Part shown: positions 40,547 through 49,616 of the stretch, in pieces
Layout: every line of letters starts with the position of its first letter
How positions within the stretch are numbered: position 1 is the stretch's first letter
Assembly: GCF_012272695.1 (NCBI RefSeq)
Contig: NZ_CP050902.1
Location: 2,418,001 to 2,482,000, forward strand
Length of the DNA stretch: 64,000 nt
Direction: 5' to 3'
DNA from: Nocardioides sp. JQ2195
Lineage (GTDB): Bacteria > Actinomycetota > Actinomycetes > Propionibacteriales > Nocardioidaceae
Translations under genes and position numbers: made by a program
Notes under the pieces: model-generated
Told to the model about the DNA's origin: nothing
The model's input: the letters and a program-made list of their open reading frames with translations, nothing else
Database searches by the model: none

Positions 40547-41596
40547 TCAGGCCTTGGGGCTGACCAGGACCTTGCTGTGCCGGCTCTTTCCGGAGTCGAG
40601 CTCCTCGAGGAGGTCGCGTAGCTCCGAGAGGCCAACCGTGCCGGTGTGCAGGGCCGTCACGTCGACACGCTTGCCGGCGATGGCGCGGATGGCACCGAGG
40701 AAGTCCTCGTGGTTGTAGGCGAGCGAACCGACCACCGTCAGTTCCCGCACCTGCCAGTCCCCATAGCTGACCGTCGACTCCGTGAGGGGGAACCCCAGCA
40801 GCGCAAGGGTTCCGCCGCGACGTACGAAGCTCGCCGACGGCTGCAGAAGTGACGCCACGCCCGCACACTCGTAGAACACATCAGCCCCGAGACCGTTCGA
40901 CACCTCGGCCAAGGTCGCTTCGAGGTCGTCAGGTGCGACGACGTCAGGGAAGCCGAGTCCAGAAGAAGCCACCTCGCGACGCGCGGCCGAGGGCTCGGAG
41001 ACGATGATGCGCCCAGCACCCGCGTTGCGCGCGTGCTGCGCGGTCAACAGGCCGATGGGTCCAGCCCCCTGCACCACCACGATCGCGCCCAGCTCTGCGG
41101 CAACCCGGCGTACGGCGTGGAAGGTCACCGCGGCCGGTTCGACCAGGGCGGCCTCGATGTCGGAGACCTCATCGGGCACCGGGATGACCCGACGTGCGGC
41201 GACGTGCACCCGACCCGCGAACGCGCCATGGTCCGGAGCCTCGTCGTCGACCCCGTTGGCCTCCGCGAACGCCGTGTCGCACTGCCGTGCGTGGCCAGCC
41301 ACACACTGGGCGCATCGACCACAGGCCGGCCCGACGCCTCCCATCACGCGCTGACCGACCTCGATGCCGCTCACGCCGTCACCCACGGCACTCACCGTGC
41401 CTGTCCACTCGTGGCCGAACACTGCGGGCGGAAGCATGTGACCGTCCGTGTAGCCGTGGACGTCCGTGCCACAGATGCCGGTGTAGGTGATGTCGACGAT
41501 GACGCGACCCGGCGCCGGCTCGGTCAGCGTCTCGACCCCCTCGCGAATCTCCCGTGGGCCGGAAACCGTCAGGAAGGTGCTCTCAGGAGATGTCAT
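40547..41596 (-). CDS. zinc-dependent alcohol dehydrogenase family protein
   Basis: A 349-residue MDR protein. It has the catalytic zinc ligands in GICGTDVHGY and GHEWTGTVSAVG, four structural-zinc cysteines (CGRCAQCVAGHARQC), and NAD-binding VVVQGAGPIGLLTAQHA. It would oxidise an alcohol or polyol. The ATG at 41596 follows a purine-poor region, but the family N terminus aligns there. It is the last gene of the catabolic cluster, separated from the reductase gene by an SDR remnant. Confidence 0.92.
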   Translation of the reverse strand: MTSPESTFLTVSGPREIREGVETLTEPAPGRVIVDITYTGICGTDVHGYTDGHMLPPAVFGHEWTGTVSAVGDGVSGIEVGQRVMGGVGPACGRCAQCVAGHARQCDTAFAEANGVDDEAPDHGAFAGRVHVAARRVIPVPDEVSDIEAALVEPAAVTFHAVRRVAAELGAIVVVQGAGPIGLLTAQHARNAGAGRIIVSEPSAARREVASSGLGFPDVVAPDDLEATLAEVSNGLGADVFYECAGVASLLQPSASFVRRGGTLALLGFPLTESTVSYGDWQVRELTVVGSLAYNHEDFLGAIRAIAGKRVDVTALHTGTVGLSELRDLLEELDSGKSRHSKVLVSPKA

Positions 41597-41794
41597 GCCC
41601 CCAGCCTGCCCGGTCGGGGATGCGAACCCAAGCGCGGTCACCTGCGAGCCCGGTCGCCTGGCAGGCGAAACCCGGAAGACCGACCCACCGCAGGTCGCCG
41701 CTATTCGCCCTCGCCACCCAGCGCTTCGATCTGTGCCTTTGACTGTCGCGATGCCGGACCGTCGTTCTCGATGCGAGCCGAGTGCTCTGCGAGT

Positions 41795-41887
41795 CGTGAT
41801 CCACGGTGCGCTTTCCAGCACTGACTCTGTGACGCCGGCCGAATGGACGAGGATGTCCAAACGGCCGGCGTCAGAGATCTGGTGGTC
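41795..41887 (-). pseudogene. remnant of a short-chain dehydrogenase gene
   Basis: In one frame just after the reductase stop the translation reads DAGRLDILVHSAGVTESVLE, which closely resembles the conserved GRLDILVNNAGV segment of SDR enzymes. Neither the NAD-binding TGxxxGxG before it nor the YxxxK after it is present. It is therefore a short fossil, apparently from a deletion in the cluster. Confidence 0.65.
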
Positions 41888-43160
41888 AGGCGCGCCCCTG
41901 CTCCGGTGAGTCGGCCCCCACGAGCACGACGGTGTTGCCGAAGACCTCCTCGCCACGACCCATCTGTGCATGTGCCTGCGGGATGTCATCGAACTTCAGG
42001 ACTCGTCCCACGACTGGATCGATCTTTCCGTCGCACACGAGCTGGTTGTAGGCGAGTGCTTGGACGTCGTTCGTCCCGTGGGAACCTTGGAACCGCTTCT
42101 GGCGCGTCCAGTGATAGCGCAGGTCGACCATCGCGTCGAACCCTGACGTGCCTGCGCAGATGACCACCATGCCGCCGGGCCGGCACAAGAAGATGCTCGT
42201 CGGAACAGTGGCCGCACCGGGGTGCTCGAAGACGATGGCCGGGTCTTCCCGTGCTCCGGCAACCTCCCACAGCCGCTTGCCGAAGGCACGCACACCGGTC
42301 GTCCATTCTTTCTGGCCGGCCTTGTCGTCAACGAGCGGAGGAACTCCCCAGTGATCGAACTCCCGTCGGTTGATGAATCCGATCGCACCGTGCTTCATTG
42401 CGTATCGGCCGCGCTCCTCATCGGAGACGACCGCGACGGCTCGACCACCTGCATGCTGGACGAGCTGAGTGGCCTGGGTGCCGAGACCGCCGGAACCACC
42501 CCAGACCAGGACCAGGTCATCGGGCTGAACGGTGTTTCCCTCCCATCCAAGGAGCATGCGGTAGGCCGTCGTGCCGACCAGGGTGGGGGCCGCTGCCTCG
42601 GCCCAACTGAGGTGTTGCGCCTTGGGCATCAGCTGGTGGGACTGCACACGAGCAAACTGCCCGAACGCACCATAGTTGGTGTCATAGCCCCAGATCTTTG
42701 CGCTGGGCGCGATCATCGGGTCCCGACCTGCAGCGATCCAAGGATCTTCTTCGTCCCAGACGCCCGGGTGGATGACAACCTCGTCACCGATCTGCCAGTC
42801 GCTCACCTCATCACCGATCGCATAGACGACCCCCGAAGCATCTGATCCACCGACGTGGAAGTCTTCCGGCTCGCCACGCTTCTGACGCACGCCGACCTGG
42901 TCGACCGGATAGCCCCTGGCAGCCCAGACGTTGTTGTAGTTGATCCCGGCGGCCATCACTGCGACGAGAACCTCTCGGCTGCCGATGCGCGGAGTGGGGA
43001 CCACCTCGTGTTGGAAGGCGTCTGCTGGATCCCCATAGCGGTCCTGGCGGACGGCCTGCACGTGCATCTGCTCGGGCACCACACCGACTGGTGGCAGGGC
43101 GCCGATGGCAGTTGCGTCGGCTCCGCGAGTGGTGACGGATGTGCGTTCGTTGTCGTTCAT
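41886..43160 (-). CDS. crotonyl-CoA carboxylase/reductase-like enzyme
   Basis: The 424-residue MDR-superfamily protein follows crotonyl-CoA carboxylase/reductase closely: NYNNVWAARGYPV, FHVGGSDASGVVYAIGDEV, DPMIAPSAKIWGYDTNYG, LVWGGSGGLGTQATQL (NADPH fold), VFEHPGAATVPTS and QKRFQGSHGTNDVQA. These enzymes reduce enoyl-CoA and may carboxylate it. AAAGGA lies before the ATG at 43160. Its place with an acyl-CoA ligase and an enoyl-CoA hydratase supports an acyl-CoA pathway, but carboxylating versus simply reducing activity cannot be decided. Confidence 0.9.
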   Translation of the reverse strand: MNDNERTSVTTRGADATAIGALPPVGVVPEQMHVQAVRQDRYGDPADAFQHEVVPTPRIGSREVLVAVMAAGINYNNVWAARGYPVDQVGVRQKRGEPEDFHVGGSDASGVVYAIGDEVSDWQIGDEVVIHPGVWDEEDPWIAAGRDPMIAPSAKIWGYDTNYGAFGQFARVQSHQLMPKAQHLSWAEAAAPTLVGTTAYRMLLGWEGNTVQPDDLVLVWGGSGGLGTQATQLVQHAGGRAVAVVSDEERGRYAMKHGAIGFINRREFDHWGVPPLVDDKAGQKEWTTGVRAFGKRLWEVAGAREDPAIVFEHPGAATVPTSIFLCRPGGMVVICAGTSGFDAMVDLRYHWTRQKRFQGSHGTNDVQALAYNQLVCDGKIDPVVGRVLKFDDIPQAHAQMGRGEEVFGNTVVLVGADSPEQGRA

Positions 43161-43185
43161 GGTGTTCCTTTCGTCCGAGTTTGAG

Positions 43186-44010
43186 TCAGTCCAGGCCAGC
43201 AAAGCGGTCATCACGCCAGGCGAGTGCCGCTCCAAGGCCCTTGGAAGCCACGAGCTCGGTGAAGTCGGCGCGTTCAGGGGTGTCTGCCGAGTTCAGTACG
43301 GCGGCAAGGTCGAGGTTTCCCTGCACCGCGTCCCTGAGGCCCATCTGCTCGTAGGCACGCATGAGGGTTCGCTTGGTGTAGCGCAGGATGGACAACGGGG
43401 TGAGCGCGATCTTCTGCGCCAGCTTCGTCACAGTGGCCTCGAGCTCGTCGGCGGGCACCACCTTGTTCACCAGCCCGAGCTCGAGAGCACGATCGGCCCC
43501 GATGACGTCACCGGTGAAGAGAAGTTCATTGGTGACCTTCTGTCCGAGGATGAACGGCATCAGCAGCGTCACAGGTCCGGAGCCGAACCTGATCTCAGGC
43601 TCTCCGAACTGTGCCTCCGGTCCGGCGATCAGCAGGTCGCAGGCCATGGCAAGCTCACAACCGCCGGCAAGGCACCATCCTTCGACCATCCCGATGACCG
43701 GCTTGCTCAACCCCCAGACCTGCATGGTGAGCCCAATGTTGTTGGAAAGGCCTCCGTGCCACTGCTCAGCAGTGGACACCTCGAGCTCAACTTCCTCGGC
43801 GATGTCGTAGCCGACACTGAACGCCTTCTCACCGCCTCGGAGGACGACAACCTTCACCGAGTCGTCGGTGTCGGCTTCGGCCAACGCCTCGGACAGCTCG
43901 CTCATCAACTGCACCGACAGGGCGTTCAACTTCTTGGGGCGGTCGATGGTCAGCCAAGCCACGTCACCGCGACGCTCGGTGCGGATGAACTCGTGCATCG
44001 TCTCAGTCAT
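43186..44010 (-). CDS. enoyl-CoA hydratase/isomerase family protein
   Basis: The 274-residue crotonase-fold protein has DRPKKLNALSVQLM, an oxyanion-hole AFSVGYDI, GWCLAGGCELAMACDLL with the first catalytic Glu, and FGEPEIRFG with the second. Both glutamates suggest true hydratase activity. The start overlaps the ligase stop (ATGA). Confidence 0.92.
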   Translation of the reverse strand: MTETMHEFIRTERRGDVAWLTIDRPKKLNALSVQLMSELSEALAEADTDDSVKVVVLRGGEKAFSVGYDIAEEVELEVSTAEQWHGGLSNNIGLTMQVWGLSKPVIGMVEGWCLAGGCELAMACDLLIAGPEAQFGEPEIRFGSGPVTLLMPFILGQKVTNELLFTGDVIGADRALELGLVNKVVPADELEATVTKLAQKIALTPLSILRYTKRTLMRAYEQMGLRDAVQGNLDLAAVLNSADTPERADFTELVASKGLGAALAWRDDRFAGLD

Positions 44011-45584
44011 GCCGAAACCTCTTCCTTGTCTGTGCTCTGCAACTCATGGATTGTTTGTGCTTCGAGATCACGCAGGCTCCGTTTGTCGACCTTGCCGACC
44101 GCAGTTCGGGGGAGGTCTTCAACGAACTTGATTCGATCCGGCAGCCACCACTTCGGCATCAGGGGCAGCAGGTGAGCCACGATCTGCTCCTCGGTTGGCC
44201 GCTCACTGGAAGACTCCGTGGTCACGTAAGCCACCGGACGTTCTCCCCACCGAGGATCAGGTCGCGCAACCACGGCGGCGCCGGTCACCGCCGGATGCGT
44301 ACAGAGCAGGTTCTCCACCTCGGCGGAGGCGATCCATTCGCCTCCTGACTTGATGAGGTCCTTGCTCCGATCGTGGAGCCGGATCCGTCCCGAGAGATCG
44401 CGCGAGGCGATGTCCCCTGTGTCGAACCACTCGTTTCCTCCGGCTGCCCGCCCCAGACCGATGACGAACGGCCCTCGGATCTCCAGTCGTCCGCGGTCCC
44501 CGGCTGGCACCGGACCGTCGATTCCGACGACACGCATCTCCACCAGTGGGATGGGCCTGCCTACAGACTCCTCCGCAGCCTCGCGTTCGTAGGTGCTGCA
44601 GGCCATGGATTCCGTCATTCCCCACGCACTGACCACCTCCGTGTCCAGGACGGAGCGGAGCGTCGAACACACCCAGTCAGAGACCGGTGAACCGCCGGTC
44701 AACACCTCACGAAGAGCCGGGAACTTGGTGCCTGGTGCGGTTAGGACAACTTCACACACGTCGTGCCAGACCGTGGGCACCGCTGCAGCGACCGTGACCT
44801 CTTCTTCCTGCAGAACCTGGACCAGGCGCCTTGGCGTCAGGTCACCACCAGGTAGCACCAACGATGCACCGACCATGACCGAGACCAGTGGCAGTCCCCA
44901 ACCATTGACGTGGAACAACGGTGCGAGGGGAAGCACCCGGTCCTTGCGTGACAACCCAGTCGCGTCCACGGTTGCTTGGCTCAAGCAGTGCAACAAGGCT
45001 TGGCGATGGCTCACGGTGTGGGTCTTCGGAGATCCGGTGGTGCCGCTGGTGTGGAAGCGGTACGCCGTGTCGTTCTCGTCCGTGGCCGGAAGTGGATCTG
45101 CCACCCGCGCACCTTCGGTGACCACGCCCTCCAGGGAAGGACACCCCGGGTCCCCATCACCCATCATCAGGACAGGGACAGCCATCCGCTCCAGGACTGA
45201 GAGCACCGCACGCGCTGCCTCACCAACCGTTGGGTGCGCCAGCGTGGCCGGGTCGACGATCACCAGGGCCGGAGCAGACGATGATGCGTCGAGGATCAAT
45301 GCCTCCGTCGGGGTGCGCGGATTGAGACTGTCGAGGGCAGCACCGGTCAGGGGTACGCCGAGGAGCAACTCCACGTGGTGCGTCGAGTTGAACGCCAGCA
45401 CCTTGACCGTGTCGCCGGTACCCAGGCCGAACCGGGACCGCAGGCCCCGGGCGAGGTCGCGGATCCGCCGAGCGGCCTCAGGGAAGGAGCGGACCGACCG
45501 AGCAGAGCTCCGGTCGACAATCTCGGCGTGGCGGTGAACCTCCTCCATCCGCCAGACGAGGTGGTCAAGCGTCAGACCCGACAT
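44007..45584 (-). CDS. acyl-CoA synthetase (AMP-dependent ligase)
   Basis: This 525-residue ANL ligase activates a carboxylic acid to its CoA thioester. It has the phosphate loop RFHTSGTTGSPK, LFHVNGWGLPL, WGMTESMA, WFDTGDIA, RLHDRSKDLIKSGGEWI and a C-terminal PRTAVGKVDKRSLR with the catalytic Lys. The substrate is probably that imported by the neighbouring MHS transporter. It resembles medium-chain ligases more than acetyl-CoA synthetase. Confidence 0.93.
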   Translation of the reverse strand: MSGLTLDHLVWRMEEVHRHAEIVDRSSARSVRSFPEAARRIRDLARGLRSRFGLGTGDTVKVLAFNSTHHVELLLGVPLTGAALDSLNPRTPTEALILDASSSAPALVIVDPATLAHPTVGEAARAVLSVLERMAVPVLMMGDGDPGCPSLEGVVTEGARVADPLPATDENDTAYRFHTSGTTGSPKTHTVSHRQALLHCLSQATVDATGLSRKDRVLPLAPLFHVNGWGLPLVSVMVGASLVLPGGDLTPRRLVQVLQEEEVTVAAAVPTVWHDVCEVVLTAPGTKFPALREVLTGGSPVSDWVCSTLRSVLDTEVVSAWGMTESMACSTYEREAAEESVGRPIPLVEMRVVGIDGPVPAGDRGRLEIRGPFVIGLGRAAGGNEWFDTGDIASRDLSGRIRLHDRSKDLIKSGGEWIASAEVENLLCTHPAVTGAAVVARPDPRWGERPVAYVTTESSSERPTEEQIVAHLLPLMPKWWLPDRIKFVEDLPRTAVGKVDKRSLRDLEAQTIHELQSTDKEEVSA

Positions 45585-45590
45585 CCCAGG

Positions 45591-46157
45591 TCACCGCGCC
45601 AGAGTCGTGGTCACGGGCACCGGGTTGGCGAGGGTGTCCCTGATCGGCGAGTGCGCTTCCACAGCCTCGACGAGTGCTTGCAGGTCTTCACCGGAGGCAT
45701 TGCTGGCCGTCGCATGCACGACGACCCGAATGGCCTGCGCACCAGGTCGCACCCGCTGATCGATCCCGAGGAAACCCTGGAGATCGAAGTCGGTCTCCAT
45801 CTCGAGTCGAAGCGTCTCCAGCTCGATCCCCCGCACTGTCGCTTGGGCTGCGAAGGTCGCCGCGTAGCAGCCAGCCAGGGCCTGCAGGACATATTCACCG
45901 GGATTGGGGGCATGGTCCGTGCCCAAAAGGGCTTCTGGTTCATCGGACTCCATGGTGAAGCGCGTGGTGCGGACCGGAGCGCCGTTCTGCACGACATCGG
46001 CCGTGGTCGATCGCTGGTGGCATCCGCCGAGCCATTCGCAGTCAATGCCGAAGGTGACCTGGGCGAGCTCGGGCTGCTTGCGTACGGCGTCCAGGGTGTC
46101 CTGCAGTGCTTGTGTGTCGATGCCGTTGGGAGCGGTCTTCTGGTTCGTGATGGTCAT
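45591..46157 (-). CDS. OsmC family protein
   Basis: A 188-residue OsmC/Ohr-fold protein: DHAPNPGEYVLQALAGCYAATFAAQA carries the second conserved Cys, and an upstream segment around GCHQRSTTADVV supplies another. Members reduce organic peroxides or bind acyl compounds. The ATG at 46157 follows GGAAGGA with an 8-nt spacer; a TTG at 46163 is less likely. Its role in the acyl-CoA cluster may be detoxification. Confidence 0.85.
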   Translation of the reverse strand: MTITNQKTAPNGIDTQALQDTLDAVRKQPELAQVTFGIDCEWLGGCHQRSTTADVVQNGAPVRTTRFTMESDEPEALLGTDHAPNPGEYVLQALAGCYAATFAAQATVRGIELETLRLEMETDFDLQGFLGIDQRVRPGAQAIRVVVHATASNASGEDLQALVEAVEAHSPIRDTLANPVPVTTTLAR

Positions 46158-46198
46158 GATCAATGTCCTTCCGATGGTGGATCAGGCTGGTGTGGGAA

Positions 46199-47602
46199 TC
46201 AGGCGTCAGCGGGACGAAGCACGTCCTCGTCCGCTGCTGGCTGGCGAGGAGTTGGCAGGTCGACCGGAGCGGCGTCGTCCGACGCGTTCTTCTCGTCGAG
46301 CTGCGCCCGGTAGGTCTCCGGAGCCAGGTAGGCACACAGGGCAGTGACGACACTGAGACCGATGAAGTAGATGACGACATATCGCGGGCTGCCACCGCCG
46401 AGAGCCAGGAGACTGGTCGCGATCAGCGGTGAGAATCCGCCACCGAGCACAGATCCGATCTGATATCCGAGCGAGGCGCCACTGAAGCGGACACGCGTCG
46501 TGAACATCTCCGAGAAGAAGGCCGCTTGAGGTGCATACATCGCGTCGTGGAAGACGACCATGCCGATCACGATCGCCACTACGGCAATGACCGGGCTACC
46601 GCTGTCGACCAGCCCGAAGAAGGGAAGGATGAAGAGGCCACTGGTGACTGCGCCGAAGAGGAACACCGGTCGCCGCCCCACACGGTCGGAGAGCATCGCC
46701 CACAGCGGGACCGAGACCAGACCGATCGCTGAAGCGATCATGACGGCAATCAAGCCGGCGTTCGAGTCTTCGCCCAAGCTGTCCTTGATGTAGACGAGCG
46801 CGAACACAGTGAAGATGTAGTAGACCGCGTTCTGCGAGATTCGCATTCCTGTGGTCAGGATGACCGCTCGTCGCTCCGTGCGAAGAACAGTGACCACGGG
46901 CAGTTTGTGGGTCTGGTTCGACTCCCGTAGCTCCGCGAACTTGGTCGGCTCGCTGAGCTTCATCCGGATGATCAGCCCAAGAACGACGAGCAAGCCGCTG
47001 GCCAGGAAAGGCAGACGCCAGCCCCACGTCATGAATGCATCGCTGGTGGTGAGGCCCCGGGTCATGGCGAAGGCACTCGTCGCCAGGAGCATGCCCGAGG
47101 AGACGCCCATCTGGGTGAAGCTTCCGTAGAGACCGCGGCGCTCCGTGGGGGCGAACTCGACCGACATGACGGCTGCCCCGCCCCATTCGGCGCCGACGGC
47201 GAGCCCTTGGATCAGCCGAAGGACGAGCAGGAGCACCGGAGCGAGGAGGCCGACCTGCGCGTGGGTAGGAAGGAGTCCGATCCCCATGGTGGCGGCGCCC
47301 ATGGTCGTCAGTGAGACCACGAGCACGCGCTTGCGTCCGACGCTGTCACCGAGGTGCCCACCGACAATGCCTCCGAGCGGCCGAGCCAGGAAGCCCACGG
47401 CGTAGGTGGCGAAGGCGGCGATGACTCCGACAGCGGGGCTCGAGTCCGGGAAGAACACCGGGCCGAAGACCAGTGCTGCCGCGGTGCCATAGAGGAAGAA
47501 GTCGTACCACTCGATGGTGGTCCCGATGAAGCTCGCGAAGCCGACTTGCTTCGCACTGCTCTGTCGCGGGGTCGCGGTCGGTATTGCTGGATTGCGTGTC
47601 AT
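46199..47602 (-). CDS. MFS transporter, metabolite:H+ symporter (MHS) family
   Basis: The 467-residue protein has twelve predicted membrane helices and MHS signatures: GTTIEWYDFFLYGTAAALVF, FLARPLGGIVGGHLGD, SVGRKRVLV and LRLIQGLAVGAEWGGA. MHS carriers import organic acids such as shikimate, alpha-ketoglutarate or aromatic acids with protons. It probably brings in the substrate of the ligase at 44007. Confidence 0.93.
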   Translation of the reverse strand: MTRNPAIPTATPRQSSAKQVGFASFIGTTIEWYDFFLYGTAAALVFGPVFFPDSSPAVGVIAAFATYAVGFLARPLGGIVGGHLGDSVGRKRVLVVSLTTMGAATMGIGLLPTHAQVGLLAPVLLLVLRLIQGLAVGAEWGGAAVMSVEFAPTERRGLYGSFTQMGVSSGMLLATSAFAMTRGLTTSDAFMTWGWRLPFLASGLLVVLGLIIRMKLSEPTKFAELRESNQTHKLPVVTVLRTERRAVILTTGMRISQNAVYYIFTVFALVYIKDSLGEDSNAGLIAVMIASAIGLVSVPLWAMLSDRVGRRPVFLFGAVTSGLFILPFFGLVDSGSPVIAVVAIVIGMVVFHDAMYAPQAAFFSEMFTTRVRFSGASLGYQIGSVLGGGFSPLIATSLLALGGGSPRYVVIYFIGLSVVTALCAYLAPETYRAQLDEKNASDDAAPVDLPTPRQPAADEDVLRPADA

Positions 47603-47860
47603 GGCTGCTCCTGAGAAGTGCGTCGAGCGACGCAGGATTCGTGATGGACACAGGGCTTCGTCTGTGCGGGAGCGACACGTGCGACGTCATCGCCGAGCCG
47701 TCATTCCCTTGCTGAAGTCGAACCGAGCACTCGCCGATCGAGGGCGCTTCTGGGGTGTCCTGCATCACATCCTTGATCGTGGGCAACAGACAACCAGCGC
47801 AAGCATGGGGTGACAATGACCAACCCCTCACAGGGCTGTGCAGAACTGCAGAGGCGCAGG

Positions 47861-48754
47861 TCACCCAGCGTGAGCGAGGCCCTCGGTCTCATGCACGAGC
47901 TGTTCGATCACCGAAGTGAGAGCCCGAATCCGAGCAAGTCTGGAGAGGTTCCGAGGAGCGATCATCCAGTAGCTGCGTGGTGAGGCGGAGTCGAAGCCTT
48001 CAAGCCGCTCGAGTCCAGGAAGTCGATCCCCGATGTAGGTCGGGAGGTAGGCCAGTCCCAGCCCTTCCTGGGCTGCTCGGATCTGCGCGGTGATGTTGTT
48101 GCTCTGGATGCACGGCTCGACACCGGGAACCATGTGGTGGAGCGTTTCGTAGGTCTCCACACCGAGGGCTTCGTCGACGTACCAGATGAAGTCATGGTCT
48201 GAGAGGTCCTCGACGGACGAGACCGCGGCTCTCGAGTTGAGGTAGCTCGGTGCGCCGTACAGCCGCAATTCATATCTGGCGAGCAGACGTACGTCGACCG
48301 CTCGCGCTTGTGGCTTCTCGATCGTGATGGCGATGTCGAACTCCCGCGTCGTCAACGACGCGTGCCGGTTGGCCGTGACCACCTCGACGTTGATGCCCGA
48401 GAAGCGTTCGCGCATCCGCGCCAGACCAGGGGTCAGCAGGTAGGCGCCGAGACCTTCGGGCGTGATCGCGCGGACGGACCCGGTCAGGTGTTCACCCGTC
48501 TCGAGGCAGTCTTCCCGCGCGGCGCGAACGGCTGCCTCGACCGACTCGGCATGACTGAGCAGTCGAAGGCCTGGTTCCGACAAGACCCAACCCGCAGGTT
48601 CCCTGAGAAAGAGTCGTTGACCGACCGCGCGCTCCAGTCGTGAGATATGACGGCCCACTGTCGTGTGGTTGATGCCCAGGTGCTTTGCAGCCTCGGTCAG
48701 GCGACCCCGCCGGGCCACCTCGAGGAAGATGGCCAGATCATCCGCGGACAGCAT
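47861..48754 (-). CDS. LysR family transcriptional regulator
   Basis: The 297-residue regulator has the LysR helix-turn-helix (DDLAIFLEVARRGRLTEAA, GINHTTVGRHISRLERAVG) and an effector-binding domain. The start MLSADDL at 48754 fits the family; the open frame extends to 48844. It lies upstream of the catabolic genes in the same direction with a 258-bp gap before the transporter gene. It probably activates the cluster in response to the substrate or its CoA ester. Confidence 0.9.
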   Translation of the reverse strand: MLSADDLAIFLEVARRGRLTEAAKHLGINHTTVGRHISRLERAVGQRLFLREPAGWVLSEPGLRLLSHAESVEAAVRAAREDCLETGEHLTGSVRAITPEGLGAYLLTPGLARMRERFSGINVEVVTANRHASLTTREFDIAITIEKPQARAVDVRLLARYELRLYGAPSYLNSRAAVSSVEDLSDHDFIWYVDEALGVETYETLHHMVPGVEPCIQSNNITAQIRAAQEGLGLAYLPTYIGDRLPGLERLEGFDSASPRSYWMIAPRNLSRLARIRALTSVIEQLVHETEGLAHAG

Positions 48755-48881
48755 CCGAGAAGAGTAGCGGTGGTCGAAGGTCGTCGCCGGATCTCGCGAA
48801 AGAGTTACCTCAAGGAGAGGCCCAGAGAGCGCCCGTGAGGGCATTCAGTGAGCCGGCCCAACGGACGAGACACATCCATAC

Positions 48882-49130
48882 TCAGGACTTCCCGAAGCGC
48901 TGGAATGCGGCTTGCCGGGTGATGTCCAACGCGGCTCCGATCACGGTCCATGAGTCGCCGGCCTCACGTGCTGCAGCAACGGCATCGCGCAACTCGGTCT
49001 GCGCTGCGTCCACACCATGGCGGGCTTCGATGATCCGCCGCATGTGCCGCGCATCACGGGCTTGTGACCTGGCGGGCTCCAAGGAGTTGAGACCGGTGTC
49101 GTCGACCTTCTTCAGGATCTTCATCCTCAT
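48882..49130 (-). CDS. small HTH protein, probable antitoxin
   Basis: This protein of about 82 residues is mostly helical and charged and ends with a helix-turn-helix-like [21 protein letters not shown]. It starts only a few nucleotides after the stop of the 49135 gene, inside a GTGATGAGGATG cluster of start codons, so the two are translationally coupled. Gene order is toxin first, antitoxin second. Confidence 0.68.
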   Translation of the reverse strand: MRMKILKKVDDTGLNSLEPARSQARDARHMRRIIEARHGVDAAQTELRDAVAAAREAGDSWTVIGAALDITRQAAFQRFGKS

Positions 49131-49134
49131 CACC

Positions 49135-49371
49135 TCACTTCAAGTACTCGTAGAACTTCGCGCGCAATCGGTCCGCGTGGATGATCCGGGTCGGCCCGGC
49201 AACAGGAACGGCGACCAACTCAAGCAGATTGCCAGACAGATCCGTCCCAATCACCAAGAGCCGGTCCTCGCCGTCGTATTCAAACTCGACATAGCGGATC
49301 GCCTGCTCGAATGCATGCACGATGTCGCCGGCGGTGACGCCGTGCCTGAGAGCCGATTCCCTTATCTCCAC
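49135..49371 (-). CDS. BrnT/RelE-like probable toxin
   Basis: About 78 residues from the GTG at 49371. The protein shows a basic-hydrophobic core: [39 protein letters not shown] and [18 protein letters not shown]. This is the pattern of BrnT-type and related RelE-fold toxins in which a strand with IGxDxxGxLLE precedes a C-terminal IIHAxxLR helix. The frame is open to 49494, but that longer form would include the direct repeats at 49374-49416, so the shorter start is preferred. Confidence 0.65.
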   Translation of the reverse strand: MEIRESALRHGVTAGDIVHAFEQAIRYVEFEYDGEDRLLVIGTDLSGNLLELVAVPVAGPTRIIHADRLRAKFYEYLK

Positions 49372-49373
49372 TT

Positions 49374-49416
49374 CGTAAACACAACCTTTACACGCGGCCC
49401 GCGTAAATACAACCTT
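49374..49416. promoter_or_regulatory. direct-repeat operator candidate before the toxin gene
   Basis: CGTAAACACAACCTT (49374-49388) and CGTAAATACAACCTT (49402-49416) are 15-bp direct repeats with one difference, centre spacing 28 bp. They sit immediately upstream of the toxin start, where toxin-antitoxin complexes usually bind for autorepression. Binding is inferred. Confidence 0.6.
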
Positions 49417-49567
49417 GACATCCTTGTGGGACCACACACCGAAGAGAACCCGAGATGTTCCCGATGTCGCCAGAGTCCCAGAAGCCACCGACACCCCGGG
49501 ACCTTCGATCGCTCAGGCTGAAGTGGCCGAACTGAAAGTCACTACCGGACCTTCCCGCGAGCCCCAT

Positions 49568-49602
49568 CCGTGTGGGCCGCGCGAAACGTGCGGCCCACAC
49601 GG
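49568..49602. terminator. 13-bp perfect hairpin
   Basis: CCGTGTGGGCCGC (49568-49580) pairs exactly with GCGGCCCACACGG (49590-49602) across a 9-nt loop. It lies 15 bp beyond the 3' end of the Ig-repeat remnant on the minus strand and is probably its transcription terminator. Confidence 0.7.
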
Positions 49603-49616
49603 GCTGTTGGGCTGGA

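Noticed and set aside
43186..44010. Naphthoate synthase or carnitine racemase assignment for the crotonase
   Set aside because: Only general crotonase motifs are visible, so a specific function would be a guess.
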